The notes under the pieces: generated by a model | What the model saw: only the letters and a program-made list of their open reading frames with translations | The model's database searches: none | Told to the model about the DNA's origin: nothing | Shown here: positions 16,500 to 24,692 of the stretch, one piece after another | Position numbering within the stretch: the first letter of the stretch is position 1 | Layout: each line of letters opens with the position of its first letter | NCBI GenBank assembly: GCA_012798435.1 | Contig: JAAZNF010000030.1 | Span: 1 to 54,738 of the forward strand | Direction: 5' to 3' | Length of the DNA: 54,738 bases | Source of the DNA: Myxococcales bacterium | GTDB lineage: Bacteria > Myxococcota > B64-G9 | Made by a program: the position numbers and the translations under genes

Positions 16500-19046
16500 A
16501 TGGACGGAACCGACGACATCCTGAAGGCCGTGCGCCACCCCTCGCGCTACCTGGGGTGCGAGGTGAACGCCCGCCGCGAAGAGCCGCGGGACCTCGCCTG
16601 CCGGGTGGCGCTGTGTTTCCCCGACCTGTACCCGGTGGGCATGAGCTACCTGGGGCTCCAGGTGCTCTACGACCGGATCAACGCCGAGCCGGACCTTCGC
16701 GCCGAGCGGGTGTTCGCCCCGGACCAGGATTTCTACCTGGAACTCGAACGCCGCGGCCTGCCCCTCTTTTCGCTGGAGTCCAGGCGCGCCCTGGCCGACT
16801 TCGACATCTTGGGATTCACCCTGCAGCACGAGCTGCACCTTCCCGAGGTGCTCTCCATGCTGCGCCTGGGCGGCGTGCCGCTGCGGGCCGCCGAGCGGAA
16901 TGCAAAACACCCCGTGGTCATCGCCGGCGGGCCGGGCGCCGGCAACCCGGAGCCGATCGCCGAGGCCCTGGACGCGGTGTTCCTCGGCGACGCCGAGGAG
17001 GTCATCGCTCCCCTGGCCCGGGCGGTGGGCCTGGCCCGGCGCCGCGGCCGCACCCGCGAGCAGATCCTGGACGAGCTCATGTCCCTGCCGGGGGTGTACC
17101 TCCCCGGCCGCTACCGCGTGAGCTACCACGCCGCCGGCCCCATCGAGCAAGTGACCCCGGTGGGCGGCGCCCCGGCCCGGGTGCGGCGGGCGGTGCTTCG
17201 TGATCTCGACGCCGTCGATCCTCCCCGGCACTCCATCGTGCCCTTCGCCGAGTGTGTCCACGAGCGGCTGACCGTCGAGATCCAGCGCGGCTGCACCCGC
17301 GGCTGCCGCTTCTGCCAGGCGGGCATGATCAACCGCCCGGTGCGCACCCGCTCGGCGCCTCGCCTGCTCTCGGCCATCGAGGCGGGGCTGGCCGCCACCG
17401 GATTCGACCAGGTGTCGTTGCTGTCGCTCTCGGCCGGCGACTACCCCGACCTGCCGGCGCTGTTGGAGGCGTTCTACCGCCGCGCCGCGCCGCGTCGCGT
17501 CTCGCTGAGCCTGCCGTCGCTGCGGGCCGAGACTCTCACCCCACGGGTGGTCGAGCTGGCCCGCACCGTGCGCAAGTCGGGGTTCACCATCGCCCCGGAG
17601 GCCGGCAGCGCGCGGCTGCGCCGGGTCATCCACAAGGACCTCTCCGACGAGGACGTGCGGGCCGCGGCCCTGGGCGCCTTCCGGGCCGGCTGGCGCCTCA
17701 TCAAGCTGTACTTCATGCTGGGCCTGCCCAGCGAGACCGCCGCCGATCGCGAGGCCATCGTGGCGCTGGTGGATCGTCTGCGGGGCGAAGCCCGGGCCGA
17801 GGGCCTGCGCCCCGACATCCACGTCACCCTGTCGCTGTTCGTGCCCAAGCCCCACACGCCTTTCCAGTGGGAGGCCATGCTGCCCATGGCACAGGCCCGC
17901 CGCGCCCGCGAAGAGGTGGCGCAACGCCTGCGCCGCGTTCCGGGCGTGAAGACGGGCTACTCGCTGGCCGAGATGAGCTGGGTGGAGGGCCTGCTGGCGC
18001 GGGGGGACCGGCGCCAGTTCCCAGCGCTGTGCGCCCTGCTCGAGGGTGGCCAGCGCCTGGCCGGCTGGTCGGAGCACTTCCGGGCGGAGGCGTTCGAGCG
18101 GGCCTTCGGCGCCCTGCCCGTGCCGGGCGGGCCCGACTTCTACCTGCGCGAGCGGGCGCTCGACGAGGCGCTCCCCTGGGACCATCTGGATCTCGGACCG
18201 AGCAAGGACTTCCTCCGCGCCGAGCGCGAACGTGCCTACCGCGAGCTGCCGACCCCGGACTGCGCCCGCGGCGAGTGCAGCGACTGCGGCGCCTGCGAGA
18301 GCGACATCGCGCCGCGCCTGCACCGCGCGCCCCCTCCTCCCGTGCCGCCCTCGGCCGAGCCGGAGCCGCAGCCCTCGGTGGTGCGCCTCACCCTCGCCAA
18401 ACAGGGCCCGGCCGCGCTGCTCTCCCACCTCGAGTTCATGAACGTCGTCGAGCGGGCGCTGCGCCGCGCCGAGTGGCCGCTGCTGTACAGCCAGGGCTTC
18501 CACCCGCGGCCACGGCTCTCCTTCGGACCCGCCTGCCCCGCCGGAGCGGCCTCGCGCTGCGAGCTGGTGGACGTGACGCTCACCGGCGCCGGGAATGACG
18601 ACGAGCTGGCAGGTCGCCTGCGGGACCAGCTTCCGCTGGGCCTTCTGCTGCTCGAGCTGACGCGCCTTGCGCCGGGCGCCCCGGGAATCATGCGCGGCGT
18701 CGGCGCCGTGCGCTACCGGCTCTTCTTGCCCATGGGCCAGGACGAGGCGCGGGCGGGGGCCGAGCGTCTGATGGGGCGCGCCTCGTGGCGGTTGCGCCGG
18801 CACACCGGCGGCGCCGAACGCGAAGTGGAGGTGCGCCCGAGCCTGCTGCGGATCGCCGTTGAGCCGGGAGCGCCGGGATGCCAGGCGGTGCTGGAGGTGC
18901 GCCTGGGCGAGGGCGCGGCGGCCCGTCCGCTGGAAGTGGCCCGCGAGGCCTTCGGGCTCGCCCCGCTCGAGGTGGTGCGTGAGGCGCTGCTTCCCGCCGC
19001 GGCCGGCCCGGCGGGTTCGCCCGACTCCGCGGGAGGAGAAGAATGA
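16500..19046 (+). CDS. Radical SAM protein, TIGR03960-DUF2344 (TIGR03936) fusion
   Basis: An 848-residue fusion. The N-terminus (about 1-220) resembles a cobalamin-binding-like domain with ALCFPDLYPVGMSYLGLQVL and VIAGGPGAGNPEP. A radical SAM domain (about 240-480) has the [4Fe-4S] Cys triad CTRGCRFC (C265, C269, C272). A second Cys cluster, CARGECSDCGAC, lies near residue 583. The C-terminus (about 610-848) is DUF2344, with LTLAKQGPAALLSHLE and YSQGFHPRPRLSFG. Members are found next to RNase G/E in many bacteria and are suspected of RNA or ribosome-linked chemistry, but the reaction is undefined. The ATG at 16500 is chosen because the conserved domain starts there. The stop overlaps the RNase gene start by four bases, so translation is probably coupled. 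Confidence 0.88.
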   Translation: MDGTDDILKAVRHPSRYLGCEVNARREEPRDLACRVALCFPDLYPVGMSYLGLQVLYDRINAEPDLRAERVFAPDQDFYLELERRGLPLFSLESRRALADFDILGFTLQHELHLPEVLSMLRLGGVPLRAAERNAKHPVVIAGGPGAGNPEPIAEALDAVFLGDAEEVIAPLARAVGLARRRGRTREQILDELMSLPGVYLPGRYRVSYHAAGPIEQVTPVGGAPARVRRAVLRDLDAVDPPRHSIVPFAECVHERLTVEIQRGCTRGCRFCQAGMINRPVRTRSAPRLLSAIEAGLAATGFDQVSLLSLSAGDYPDLPALLEAFYRRAAPRRVSLSLPSLRAETLTPRVVELARTVRKSGFTIAPEAGSARLRRVIHKDLSDEDVRAAALGAFRAGWRLIKLYFMLGLPSETAADREAIVALVDRLRGEARAEGLRPDIHVTLSLFVPKPHTPFQWEAMLPMAQARRAREEVAQRLRRVPGVKTGYSLAEMSWVEGLLARGDRRQFPALCALLEGGQRLAGWSEHFRAEAFERAFGALPVPGGPDFYLRERALDEALPWDHLDLGPSKDFLRAERERAYRELPTPDCARGECSDCGACESDIAPRLHRAPPPPVPPSAEPEPQPSVVRLTLAKQGPAALLSHLEFMNVVERALRRAEWPLLYSQGFHPRPRLSFGPACPAGAASRCELVDVTLTGAGNDDELAGRLRDQLPLGLLLLELTRLAPGAPGIMRGVGAVRYRLFLPMGQDEARAGAERLMGRASWRLRRHTGGAEREVEVRPSLLRIAVEPGAPGCQAVLEVRLGEGAAARPLEVAREAFGLAPLEVVREALLPAAAGPAGSPDSAGGEE

Positions 19047-20575
19047 ACGCCCAACTCCTGATCGAGGCCCGCCAGCGCGAGAAGCGCGTGGCACTGATCG
19101 AGCAGGGCGCCCTGGCCGAGCTGTACGTCGAGCGGCCCGGCCGCCAGACCTGGGTGGGCAACATCTACCAGGGCCGGGTGGTGCGAGTGCTGCCCGGCAT
19201 GGACGCGGCCTTCGTGGACATCGGGCTGGAGAAGGCCGGCTTCCTGTACGTGTCGGACGTGCTGACGCCCGAGTCGCCGGCCGACCTGGATCTGGAGGAC
19301 GGCGGCGACGAGGAACCGGTCGCGGACCGTTCGTTTGCGGGCCGTGGCGCCGACGCCCGGCGGCACATCGCCGACGTGCTGCGCGGCGGCCAGGAGATCC
19401 TGGTGCAGGTGGCCAAGGATCCCATGGGGACCAAGGGGGCGCGCCTCACCACCCACATCAGCCTGCCGGGCCGGCTCCTGGTGTACCTGCCCACCATCGA
19501 TCACATCGGCATCTCGCGGCGCCTGGACCACGAGAACGAGCGTGTCCGCCTGCGCGAGATCCTCGAGCGTCTCCGCCCAGCGGGTGCCGGTGTCATCATC
19601 CGTACCGCCGCCGAGGGCGCCGACGAGGAGGCGCTGGCCGCCGACCTGGGCTTCCTCACCCGCCTGTGGGACGACATCAAGGAGCGGCAGTCGTCTAGCC
19701 CGGGACCCCGCCTGTTGTACCGGGATCTCGATCTCATCCGCCGCGCCACCCGCGACCTCTTCACCGCCGAGGTGGACCGGCTGGTGATCGACGATCCGGA
19801 CGAACACCGCCAGCTACTACAGTTCGTGCGCACGCTCATGCCGACCCTGGCCGGGCGGGTGGAGCTGCACGGCGGCGAACTGCCGCTGTTCACCAGCATG
19901 GGCCTGGAGGTGGAGATCGCCCGCGCCCTGGAGCGCAAGGTGTGGCTGAAGAGCGGCGGCACCATCGTCATCGACCAGACCGAGGCGCTGACCGCCATCG
20001 ACGTGAACACCGGCCGCTACGTGGGCAAGCACAACCTGGAGGAGACCATCACCCAGACCAACCTGGAGGCGGTCAAGGAGATCGCGCTGCAGCTGCGCCT
20101 GCGCGACATCGGCGGCATCATCATCATCGACTTCATCGACATGGAGCGCCCCGCCAACCGGGACAAGGTGTTCGCGGCCTTGCAGGAGGCGCTCGCCCGC
20201 GATCGGGCCCGCTGCCACGTGCTCAAGGTCTCCGAGCTCGGACTGGTGGAGATGACCCGGAAGAGGGTGCGCGAGAGCCTCACCCGCGCCCTCACCCAGG
20301 CCTGCCCCTACTGCCAGGGCGCGGGGAGGGTCCGCTCCACGGCCACGGTGTGCTTCGACATCCTGCGCGCCATCGAGCGCGACTTCCGCGAGCGGCCGGG
20401 AGGACTGACGGTGCGGGCGCACCCCGAGGTGGCCGGCTTCCTGCTGGACGAGGCGCGCGAGGCGCTGGAGGGTCTGGAGACACGCCTGCGCCTCCACCTG
20501 CGGGTCGAGGCCGATCCCGCCTTCCACCTGGAGCAGTTCGAAGTCCAGTCGGCGGAGGTGCCGCATGACGGCTGA
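19043..20575 (+). CDS. rng: Ribonuclease G/E family endoribonuclease
   Basis: A 510-residue, RNase G-sized protein without the long RNase E scaffold tail. The S1 RNA-binding domain lies at about 36-130 (VGNIYQGRVVRVLPGMDAAF). The catalytic core contains LTAIDVNTGRYVG and IIIIDFIDM, whose Asp residues bind the catalytic Mg2+. CPYCQGAGR supplies the zinc-link cysteines that hold the dimer. It cleaves 5'-monophosphorylated single-stranded RNA in mRNA decay and rRNA maturation. An acidic insert (about 74-95) sits within the S1 region. GGAGGAG just before the ATG, and overlaps with both neighbours, place it in the middle of a coupled operon. Confidence 0.92.
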   Translation: MNAQLLIEARQREKRVALIEQGALAELYVERPGRQTWVGNIYQGRVVRVLPGMDAAFVDIGLEKAGFLYVSDVLTPESPADLDLEDGGDEEPVADRSFAGRGADARRHIADVLRGGQEILVQVAKDPMGTKGARLTTHISLPGRLLVYLPTIDHIGISRRLDHENERVRLREILERLRPAGAGVIIRTAAEGADEEALAADLGFLTRLWDDIKERQSSSPGPRLLYRDLDLIRRATRDLFTAEVDRLVIDDPDEHRQLLQFVRTLMPTLAGRVELHGGELPLFTSMGLEVEIARALERKVWLKSGGTIVIDQTEALTAIDVNTGRYVGKHNLEETITQTNLEAVKEIALQLRLRDIGGIIIIDFIDMERPANRDKVFAALQEALARDRARCHVLKVSELGLVEMTRKRVRESLTRALTQACPYCQGAGRVRSTATVCFDILRAIERDFRERPGGLTVRAHPEVAGFLLDEAREALEGLETRLRLHLRVEADPAFHLEQFEVQSAEVPHDG

Positions 20576-21830
20576 GCTCTTTACCGTCTTCGCCGACGAG
20601 CAGGGTCGCCTCCGCGCGGCGCCCGAGCTGGCACCGGCCGCCGCTTGCCTGGGCGCGATCCAGCCGGCCGAGGCGTTCGGCCGATTCGTCCCGCTGCCGG
20701 CCGGCAGCGCGCTGTACCGCCTCCCCGGCCGCGCGGCGCTGGGTCTGGACCACCGCGGTCGCCAGGTCCTGGCGGGCGAAGGGGCTCTGGCGCTGGCCGC
20801 GGCGCTGCCACCGGGATGGCTGCGCCTGGCCCTGCCCGCCTACCGGCGCCTGCCGGGCGCCCCGGAGCTCCCGCTGCGGGCCTACACGGCGGTGGCCGTG
20901 CGCCGGGGGCGATTGTACGCCCTCGCCCGTCGCATCGACCGGCGCAGGCACTGGGACCCGGAGCGGTTCGAGGGCCAGGACTTCCCGGCGCTCGCCGCCC
21001 GCTGGATGCGCCGCCTGCCGAAGAACCGCCTGGTGCGACAACTGACGCGCTGCGCCTGCGACTACGGTTGCTCCACCGCCCGCAACCTCTTTTTGGGCGC
21101 CTTCGAGGCGGGCCTGCCGGTGTCCCCCCGCTGCAACGCCCGCTGCCTCGGCTGCATCTCGCACAACGCTTCGGGGGAACCGCCCAGCCCGCAGCAGCGC
21201 ATCGGCCGGCCGCCGCCGGTGAACGACATCGTGGAGGCGGCGGTGCTCCACCTCACGCGGGCCCGCCCCGGCATGGTGAGCTTCGGCCAGGGGTGCGAGG
21301 GCGAGCCGCTGCTGGAGGCGCATCGCCTGTGCGCGGCCATCGCGCAGATCCGGCGCCGCACCAGGCGCGGCACCATCCACATGAACACCAACGGCAGCCT
21401 TCCCGCCCGGCTGCCGGCGTTGGTGCGCGCCGGGCTCGACGCGGTGCGGGTGAGCCTGTTCAGCGCCCGGCCCGACGCCTACGCCGCCTACCACCGCGGC
21501 CGGGTCAACCTGGCGCGGGTCGAGCGATTTGTCGCGCGGGCGGTCCAGGCGGGGCTCATCGTCTCCATCAATCTGCTGGTCTTCCCCGGGTTCACCGACC
21601 GGGAAGGCGAGCTGCGCGCGTTGCTCGGCCTGCTCCGTCGCACCGGCGCGCGCAACCTGCAGCTTCGCAACCTGGATCTGGATCCCCAGCGGCTGCGCGG
21701 GGCGGTACCGCCCGCCGGCGGCCGGCGGCTGGGGCTCGAGCGCTGGCTGCAGGCGCTGCGGCAGGAGATCCCCGACCTGTGGTTCGGGAGTTTCAACCGC
21801 TTCCGGGAGGAGGTCGGGCCAGTTTCTTGA
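20565..21830 (+). CDS. Radical SAM protein of unknown reaction
   Basis: A 421-residue protein. Residues 1-155 do not match anything I recognise. An unusual cluster CACDYGC (C163-C169) precedes the radical SAM triad CNARCLGC (C190, C194, C197). A TIM-barrel-like remainder follows, with FGQGCEGEPLLE, IHMNTNGSLP and LDAVRVSLFSARPDAY. The CEGEPL segment corresponds to the GGEP motif that contacts SAM. The extra Cys cluster could hold another Fe-S centre, as in SPASM-like enzymes but on the N-terminal side. The start overlaps the rng end by 11 bases, with GGAGGTG as ribosome binding site. Context suggests RNA or translation-related chemistry, but that is inference from neighbours only. Confidence 0.75.
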   Translation: MTAELFTVFADEQGRLRAAPELAPAAACLGAIQPAEAFGRFVPLPAGSALYRLPGRAALGLDHRGRQVLAGEGALALAAALPPGWLRLALPAYRRLPGAPELPLRAYTAVAVRRGRLYALARRIDRRRHWDPERFEGQDFPALAARWMRRLPKNRLVRQLTRCACDYGCSTARNLFLGAFEAGLPVSPRCNARCLGCISHNASGEPPSPQQRIGRPPPVNDIVEAAVLHLTRARPGMVSFGQGCEGEPLLEAHRLCAAIAQIRRRTRRGTIHMNTNGSLPARLPALVRAGLDAVRVSLFSARPDAYAAYHRGRVNLARVERFVARAVQAGLIVSINLLVFPGFTDREGELRALLGLLRRTGARNLQLRNLDLDPQRLRGAVPPAGGRRLGLERWLQALRQEIPDLWFGSFNRFREEVGPVS

Positions 21831-21888
21831 TCCGCGGCGCCGGTGGCGGTAGGCTCTGGAATGGATTTCGAGACGTCCGGGGAGCGCC

Positions 21889-22452
21889 ATGGATTCCATC
21901 TCGCGCGGCGCGGTGCAGATCGATCAGAAGCTCCTGATCATCCTCAAGCAGATGGTCCAGGACACCGGTGTGGACCTGGAGGGGCTGGTCAACCTGGGCG
22001 CCTACGAGCTGGCCCGCCGTCTGGGGTACGTCAACCCGCAGCCCCGGGCCCTGGCGCCGCCCCCGGCCCTCGACCTCTTGGACAAGGCCGAGCCGCACCC
22101 GCCCCCCCGCAAGCCGGGCCGCCCCGCGGCGCCGCCCCCACCTCCCCGGCCCGCTCCGGTCGCGCCGCGCTCGCCGGTGCTCAGCATGCAGGTGGACAAG
22201 AGCGCCCCGGTGCCCATCCGCAAGGACGTGTTCCTCATCGGCCGCGGGAGCAAGTGCGACTACATCATCGAGCACCGCAGCGTCTCCCGCGAGCACGCCG
22301 TGATCACGCGCGAGCGCAACGGCTGGTTCATCGAGGATCTCAACTCGGCGAACGGCACCTGGCTGGAAGGCGAGCAGATCAGCAAGCACCGCATCGAGAA
22401 CGGCGACGAGATCCAGATCTCCAACCTCACCCTGCGGTTTTCCCTGCGCTAG
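21889..22452 (+). CDS. FHA-domain protein
   Basis: A 187-residue protein. A short helical head (1-45) is followed by a Pro-rich linker (50-95) and a C-terminal forkhead-associated domain (about 100-187) with the phosphothreonine-binding motifs IGRGSKCDY, SREHA and NSANGTW. FHA domains bind phosphothreonine peptides and often work with Ser/Thr kinases, which are common in Myxococcota; none is encoded in this window. GGGGAG precedes the ATG. It lies 58 nt after the radical SAM gene and is probably the last gene of the rng operon. Partner unknown. Confidence 0.85.
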   Translation: MDSISRGAVQIDQKLLIILKQMVQDTGVDLEGLVNLGAYELARRLGYVNPQPRALAPPPALDLLDKAEPHPPPRKPGRPAAPPPPPRPAPVAPRSPVLSMQVDKSAPVPIRKDVFLIGRGSKCDYIIEHRSVSREHAVITRERNGWFIEDLNSANGTWLEGEQISKHRIENGDEIQISNLTLRFSLR

Positions 22453-22700
22453 GATCTCTGCCTGCAAAATGATTGCATTTCGGGTAGGATGCCTCTCGAG
22501 CACATGAACGCCTTGCACAAAAACAAACCCGCGGGTGCGAAGCCGCAAAACCCGAAACCCCGGAGCCAGCGTGAGCGCCTGGTTGCGCAGCCGCAAGAGC
22601 TGGCGCAACCAGGCGCGATCTTCCGGGTCGCCTTGCGAACCCGACCCTTGGCGGTTGCGCGGAATGGGTCGCGACCCAAGACCGCTCCAGGACGAGGCCG
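22453..22700. other. Hairpin-rich intergenic region
   Basis: A 248-base stretch without a credible gene. It holds TGCAA-N5-TTGCA (22463-22477), a CCCGCGGG palindrome (about 22529), a TGCG-AAGC-CGCA hairpin, the 14-bp hairpin at 22575-22616, GGGTCG/CGACCC arms at about 22625-22648 and a 12-bp palindrome GGGTCGCGACCC (about 22666-22677). No convincing sigma70 promoter for the following gene is visible. The density of structures suggests a repeat element or structured RNA. Confidence 0.5.
22575..22616 (+). repeat. Dispersed hairpin element, copy 2
   Basis: There is a perfect 14-bp stem, GCGCCTGGTTGCGC (22575-22588) and GCGCAACCAGGCGC (22603-22616), with a 14-nt loop containing GCCGCAAGAGC. It is homologous to the minus-strand reading of 770-811. 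The two stem differences are compensatory, and the loops share GCC..AAGAGC. Confidence 0.6.
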
Positions 22701-24692
22701 ATGCCCAGACGCCTGACAGCGATCACTTGCCTTGCATGCGTGCTGGCCGCGTGCGGTGCCAACACCGAGCGGGCCGGACAGGCGCCGCGCATGCCGCGGC
22801 CAGCCGCCGCCGACCTCGACCCCGGTTCGAGCGAGCGGGTCCCCCGGCTCGGCCCTCCCTGGACATCCAGCGGCAGCGACCGCGCCGGCGCCTTCTTCGG
22901 CTGGAGCGTAGCCGGGCTCGGCGACGTCAACGGCGACGGCTACCCCGACGTGGCGGTGGGCGCGCCGTACCACAGCACGGCCTCGATCCGGGCCGGAAAG
23001 GTGTACGTTTTTTACGGCGGCCCGGGCGGGCTCGGCAGCCAGCCGGCCTGGACCTCCTCCGGCGACGACTTCAACCGGGCGCTCTTCGGCTACAGCGTGG
23101 CCGCGGCCGGGGACGTGGACGGCGACGGCTACGCCGACCTGCTGGTCGGGGCCCCCGGCCATCCCACCGCCAACGCCAACGCCGGCAAGGCCTACCTCTA
23201 CCGCGGCTCGGGCAACGGGCTGCTACCGAACCCCTCCTGGACCTCCTCGGGCGACGATCGGGCCGGCGCCTTCTTCGGCACCGCGGTGGCCGGGGCGGGA
23301 GACGTGAACAAGGACGGCTTCGCCGACGTGCTGGTGGGCGCGCCCGCCGAGAGTTTCGAGCAGGGGCCGGTGAGCGGTGAGAGCGGCAAGGCCTTCCTGT
23401 ACCTCGGCGGAAGGAGCGGGCTCTCCACGACGCCGGCCTGGACCTCGAGCGGCGCGGGCCAGGCCGAGGCGGGCTTCGGCTGGTCGGTGGCGGGGGCCGG
23501 CGACATCAACGGCGACGGCTACGGCGACTGGCTGGTGGGCGCCAATCTACACGACGGGGGAGCGGGCGACAGCGGCCGGGCCTTCCTGTTCTTCGGCGGT
23601 GGCGGGCCCCTGCCGGCGCAGGCCGCCTGGGAGTCCTCGGGGGACCCGCAGGCCGGGGCCCAGTTCGGTCACAGCGTGGCCGGCGCCGCCGACGCGAACC
23701 ACGACGGCTACGCCGACATCCTGATCGGTGCGCCGGGTTTCGACGCGCTCTCCAACGAGAACGCCGGGCGCGCCTACCTCTACCTGGGCGGGCCCGCCGG
23801 CCCGGGCGGTGCGGCCACCTGGGTCCAGGCCGGCGATCGGCTGGCGCAGTTCGGCTGGAGCCTCGGCGGCATCGGTGACGGCAACCGGGACGGGTTCGCC
23901 GATTTCCTGATCGGCGCCCCGACCTCCTCGCTGCATGCCGCGGGGGCCGGGGCGGCGTTCCTGTTCCTGGGCCAGGCGGACGGCGCGGGCGCGCAACCCG
24001 CCTGGTCGGCGGCCGGCGATGCGCAGGCCGGAGCGGGTTTCGGCGGCGCATTAGCCGGCGCGTTCGATGTCAACCGCGACGGCTTCGGCGACTTTTTGGT
24101 GGGCGCCTACGGTCAGGATGGCGCGGCGGCGGACGCGGGCAAGGCCTTCCTGTACTTCGGCCAGGGGGGCGGCTCGTGCAACGCCCAGAACGATCCCTGC
24201 GACGACGGCGACCCCTGCACGAAGGACGATCGCTGCGACGGCGCGCTCGTATGCCGCGGCACAACCTACAGCTGTGACGACGGCAACGGCTGCACCCGCG
24301 ACAGCTGCCTCGGCGACGGCACCTGCCAGCGTTTCGTGCTCGACCTCGAGCCGTGCGACGACGGCGACGCTTGCACCGGGCCGGACATCTGTCGCGCCGG
24401 GGTGTGCCGTAGCGATGCCAAGGATTGCTCGGCGTTCGCCGATGCTTGCCACCGCGGGGCCTGCGATCCCGCGACCGGCGCCTGCCGGGCCGAGGCCCTT
24501 CCCGATGGGACCGTCTGCGACGACGGCGACGAGTGCACCGGAGGCGAGACCTGCCGGGGCGGCGTGTGCCTGAGCCGCGAGAACACATGCCGGCAGGGAG
24601 GCTGCGGCTGCGCCAGTGCCGGCGCCCCGACGACCCCGCTCCTGCTGACCGCGCTCTGGCTCGGCGCGCGCCGGCGAAAACCTTACGGATGA
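22701..24692 (+). CDS. FG-GAP repeat lipoprotein with MYXO-CTERM-like tail
   Basis: A 663-residue exported protein. The signal ends in LAAC (Cys near 18), so it may be acylated. Seven FG-GAP/integrin-alpha-like blades (about 50-490) repeat WTSSG, FG.SVAGAGD and calcium loops of the DVNGDGYPD/DINGDGYGD type. A Cys-rich segment (about 490-630) has repeats such as CDDGDPCT, CDDGNGC, CDDGDAC and CDDGDEC. The tail reads GGCGCAS, then a hydrophobic helix, then ARRRK, which matches the MYXO-CTERM surface-sorting pattern (Cys motif, transmembrane segment, Arg cluster). Having both a lipobox and this tail is unusual. Surface display, possibly through type II secretion, is inferred. The stop overlaps the next start (ATGA). 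Confidence 0.82.
   Translation: MPRRLTAITCLACVLAACGANTERAGQAPRMPRPAAADLDPGSSERVPRLGPPWTSSGSDRAGAFFGWSVAGLGDVNGDGYPDVAVGAPYHSTASIRAGKVYVFYGGPGGLGSQPAWTSSGDDFNRALFGYSVAAAGDVDGDGYADLLVGAPGHPTANANAGKAYLYRGSGNGLLPNPSWTSSGDDRAGAFFGTAVAGAGDVNKDGFADVLVGAPAESFEQGPVSGESGKAFLYLGGRSGLSTTPAWTSSGAGQAEAGFGWSVAGAGDINGDGYGDWLVGANLHDGGAGDSGRAFLFFGGGGPLPAQAAWESSGDPQAGAQFGHSVAGAADANHDGYADILIGAPGFDALSNENAGRAYLYLGGPAGPGGAATWVQAGDRLAQFGWSLGGIGDGNRDGFADFLIGAPTSSLHAAGAGAAFLFLGQADGAGAQPAWSAAGDAQAGAGFGGALAGAFDVNRDGFGDFLVGAYGQDGAAADAGKAFLYFGQGGGSCNAQNDPCDDGDPCTKDDRCDGALVCRGTTYSCDDGNGCTRDSCLGDGTCQRFVLDLEPCDDGDACTGPDICRAGVCRSDAKDCSAFADACHRGACDPATGACRAEALPDGTVCDDGDECTGGETCRGGVCLSRENTCRQGGCGCASAGAPTTPLLLTALWLGARRRKPYG

Noticed and set aside
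16377-19094. A 900-codon upstream extension of the NHL lipoprotein frame on the minus strand
   Set aside because: It runs antisense to the radical SAM gene. The lipoprotein signal and the promoter place the real start at 16376.
22463-22477. TGCAA-N5-TTGCA as an operator
   Set aside because: A single 5-5-5 inverted repeat in a region full of hairpins is not enough to call a regulator site.
22850-24160. Periodic DNA in the FG-GAP gene as a tandem duplication
   Set aside because: Blades share protein motifs (WTSSG, DxNxDG) but have diverged at DNA level; this is ancient domain repetition.
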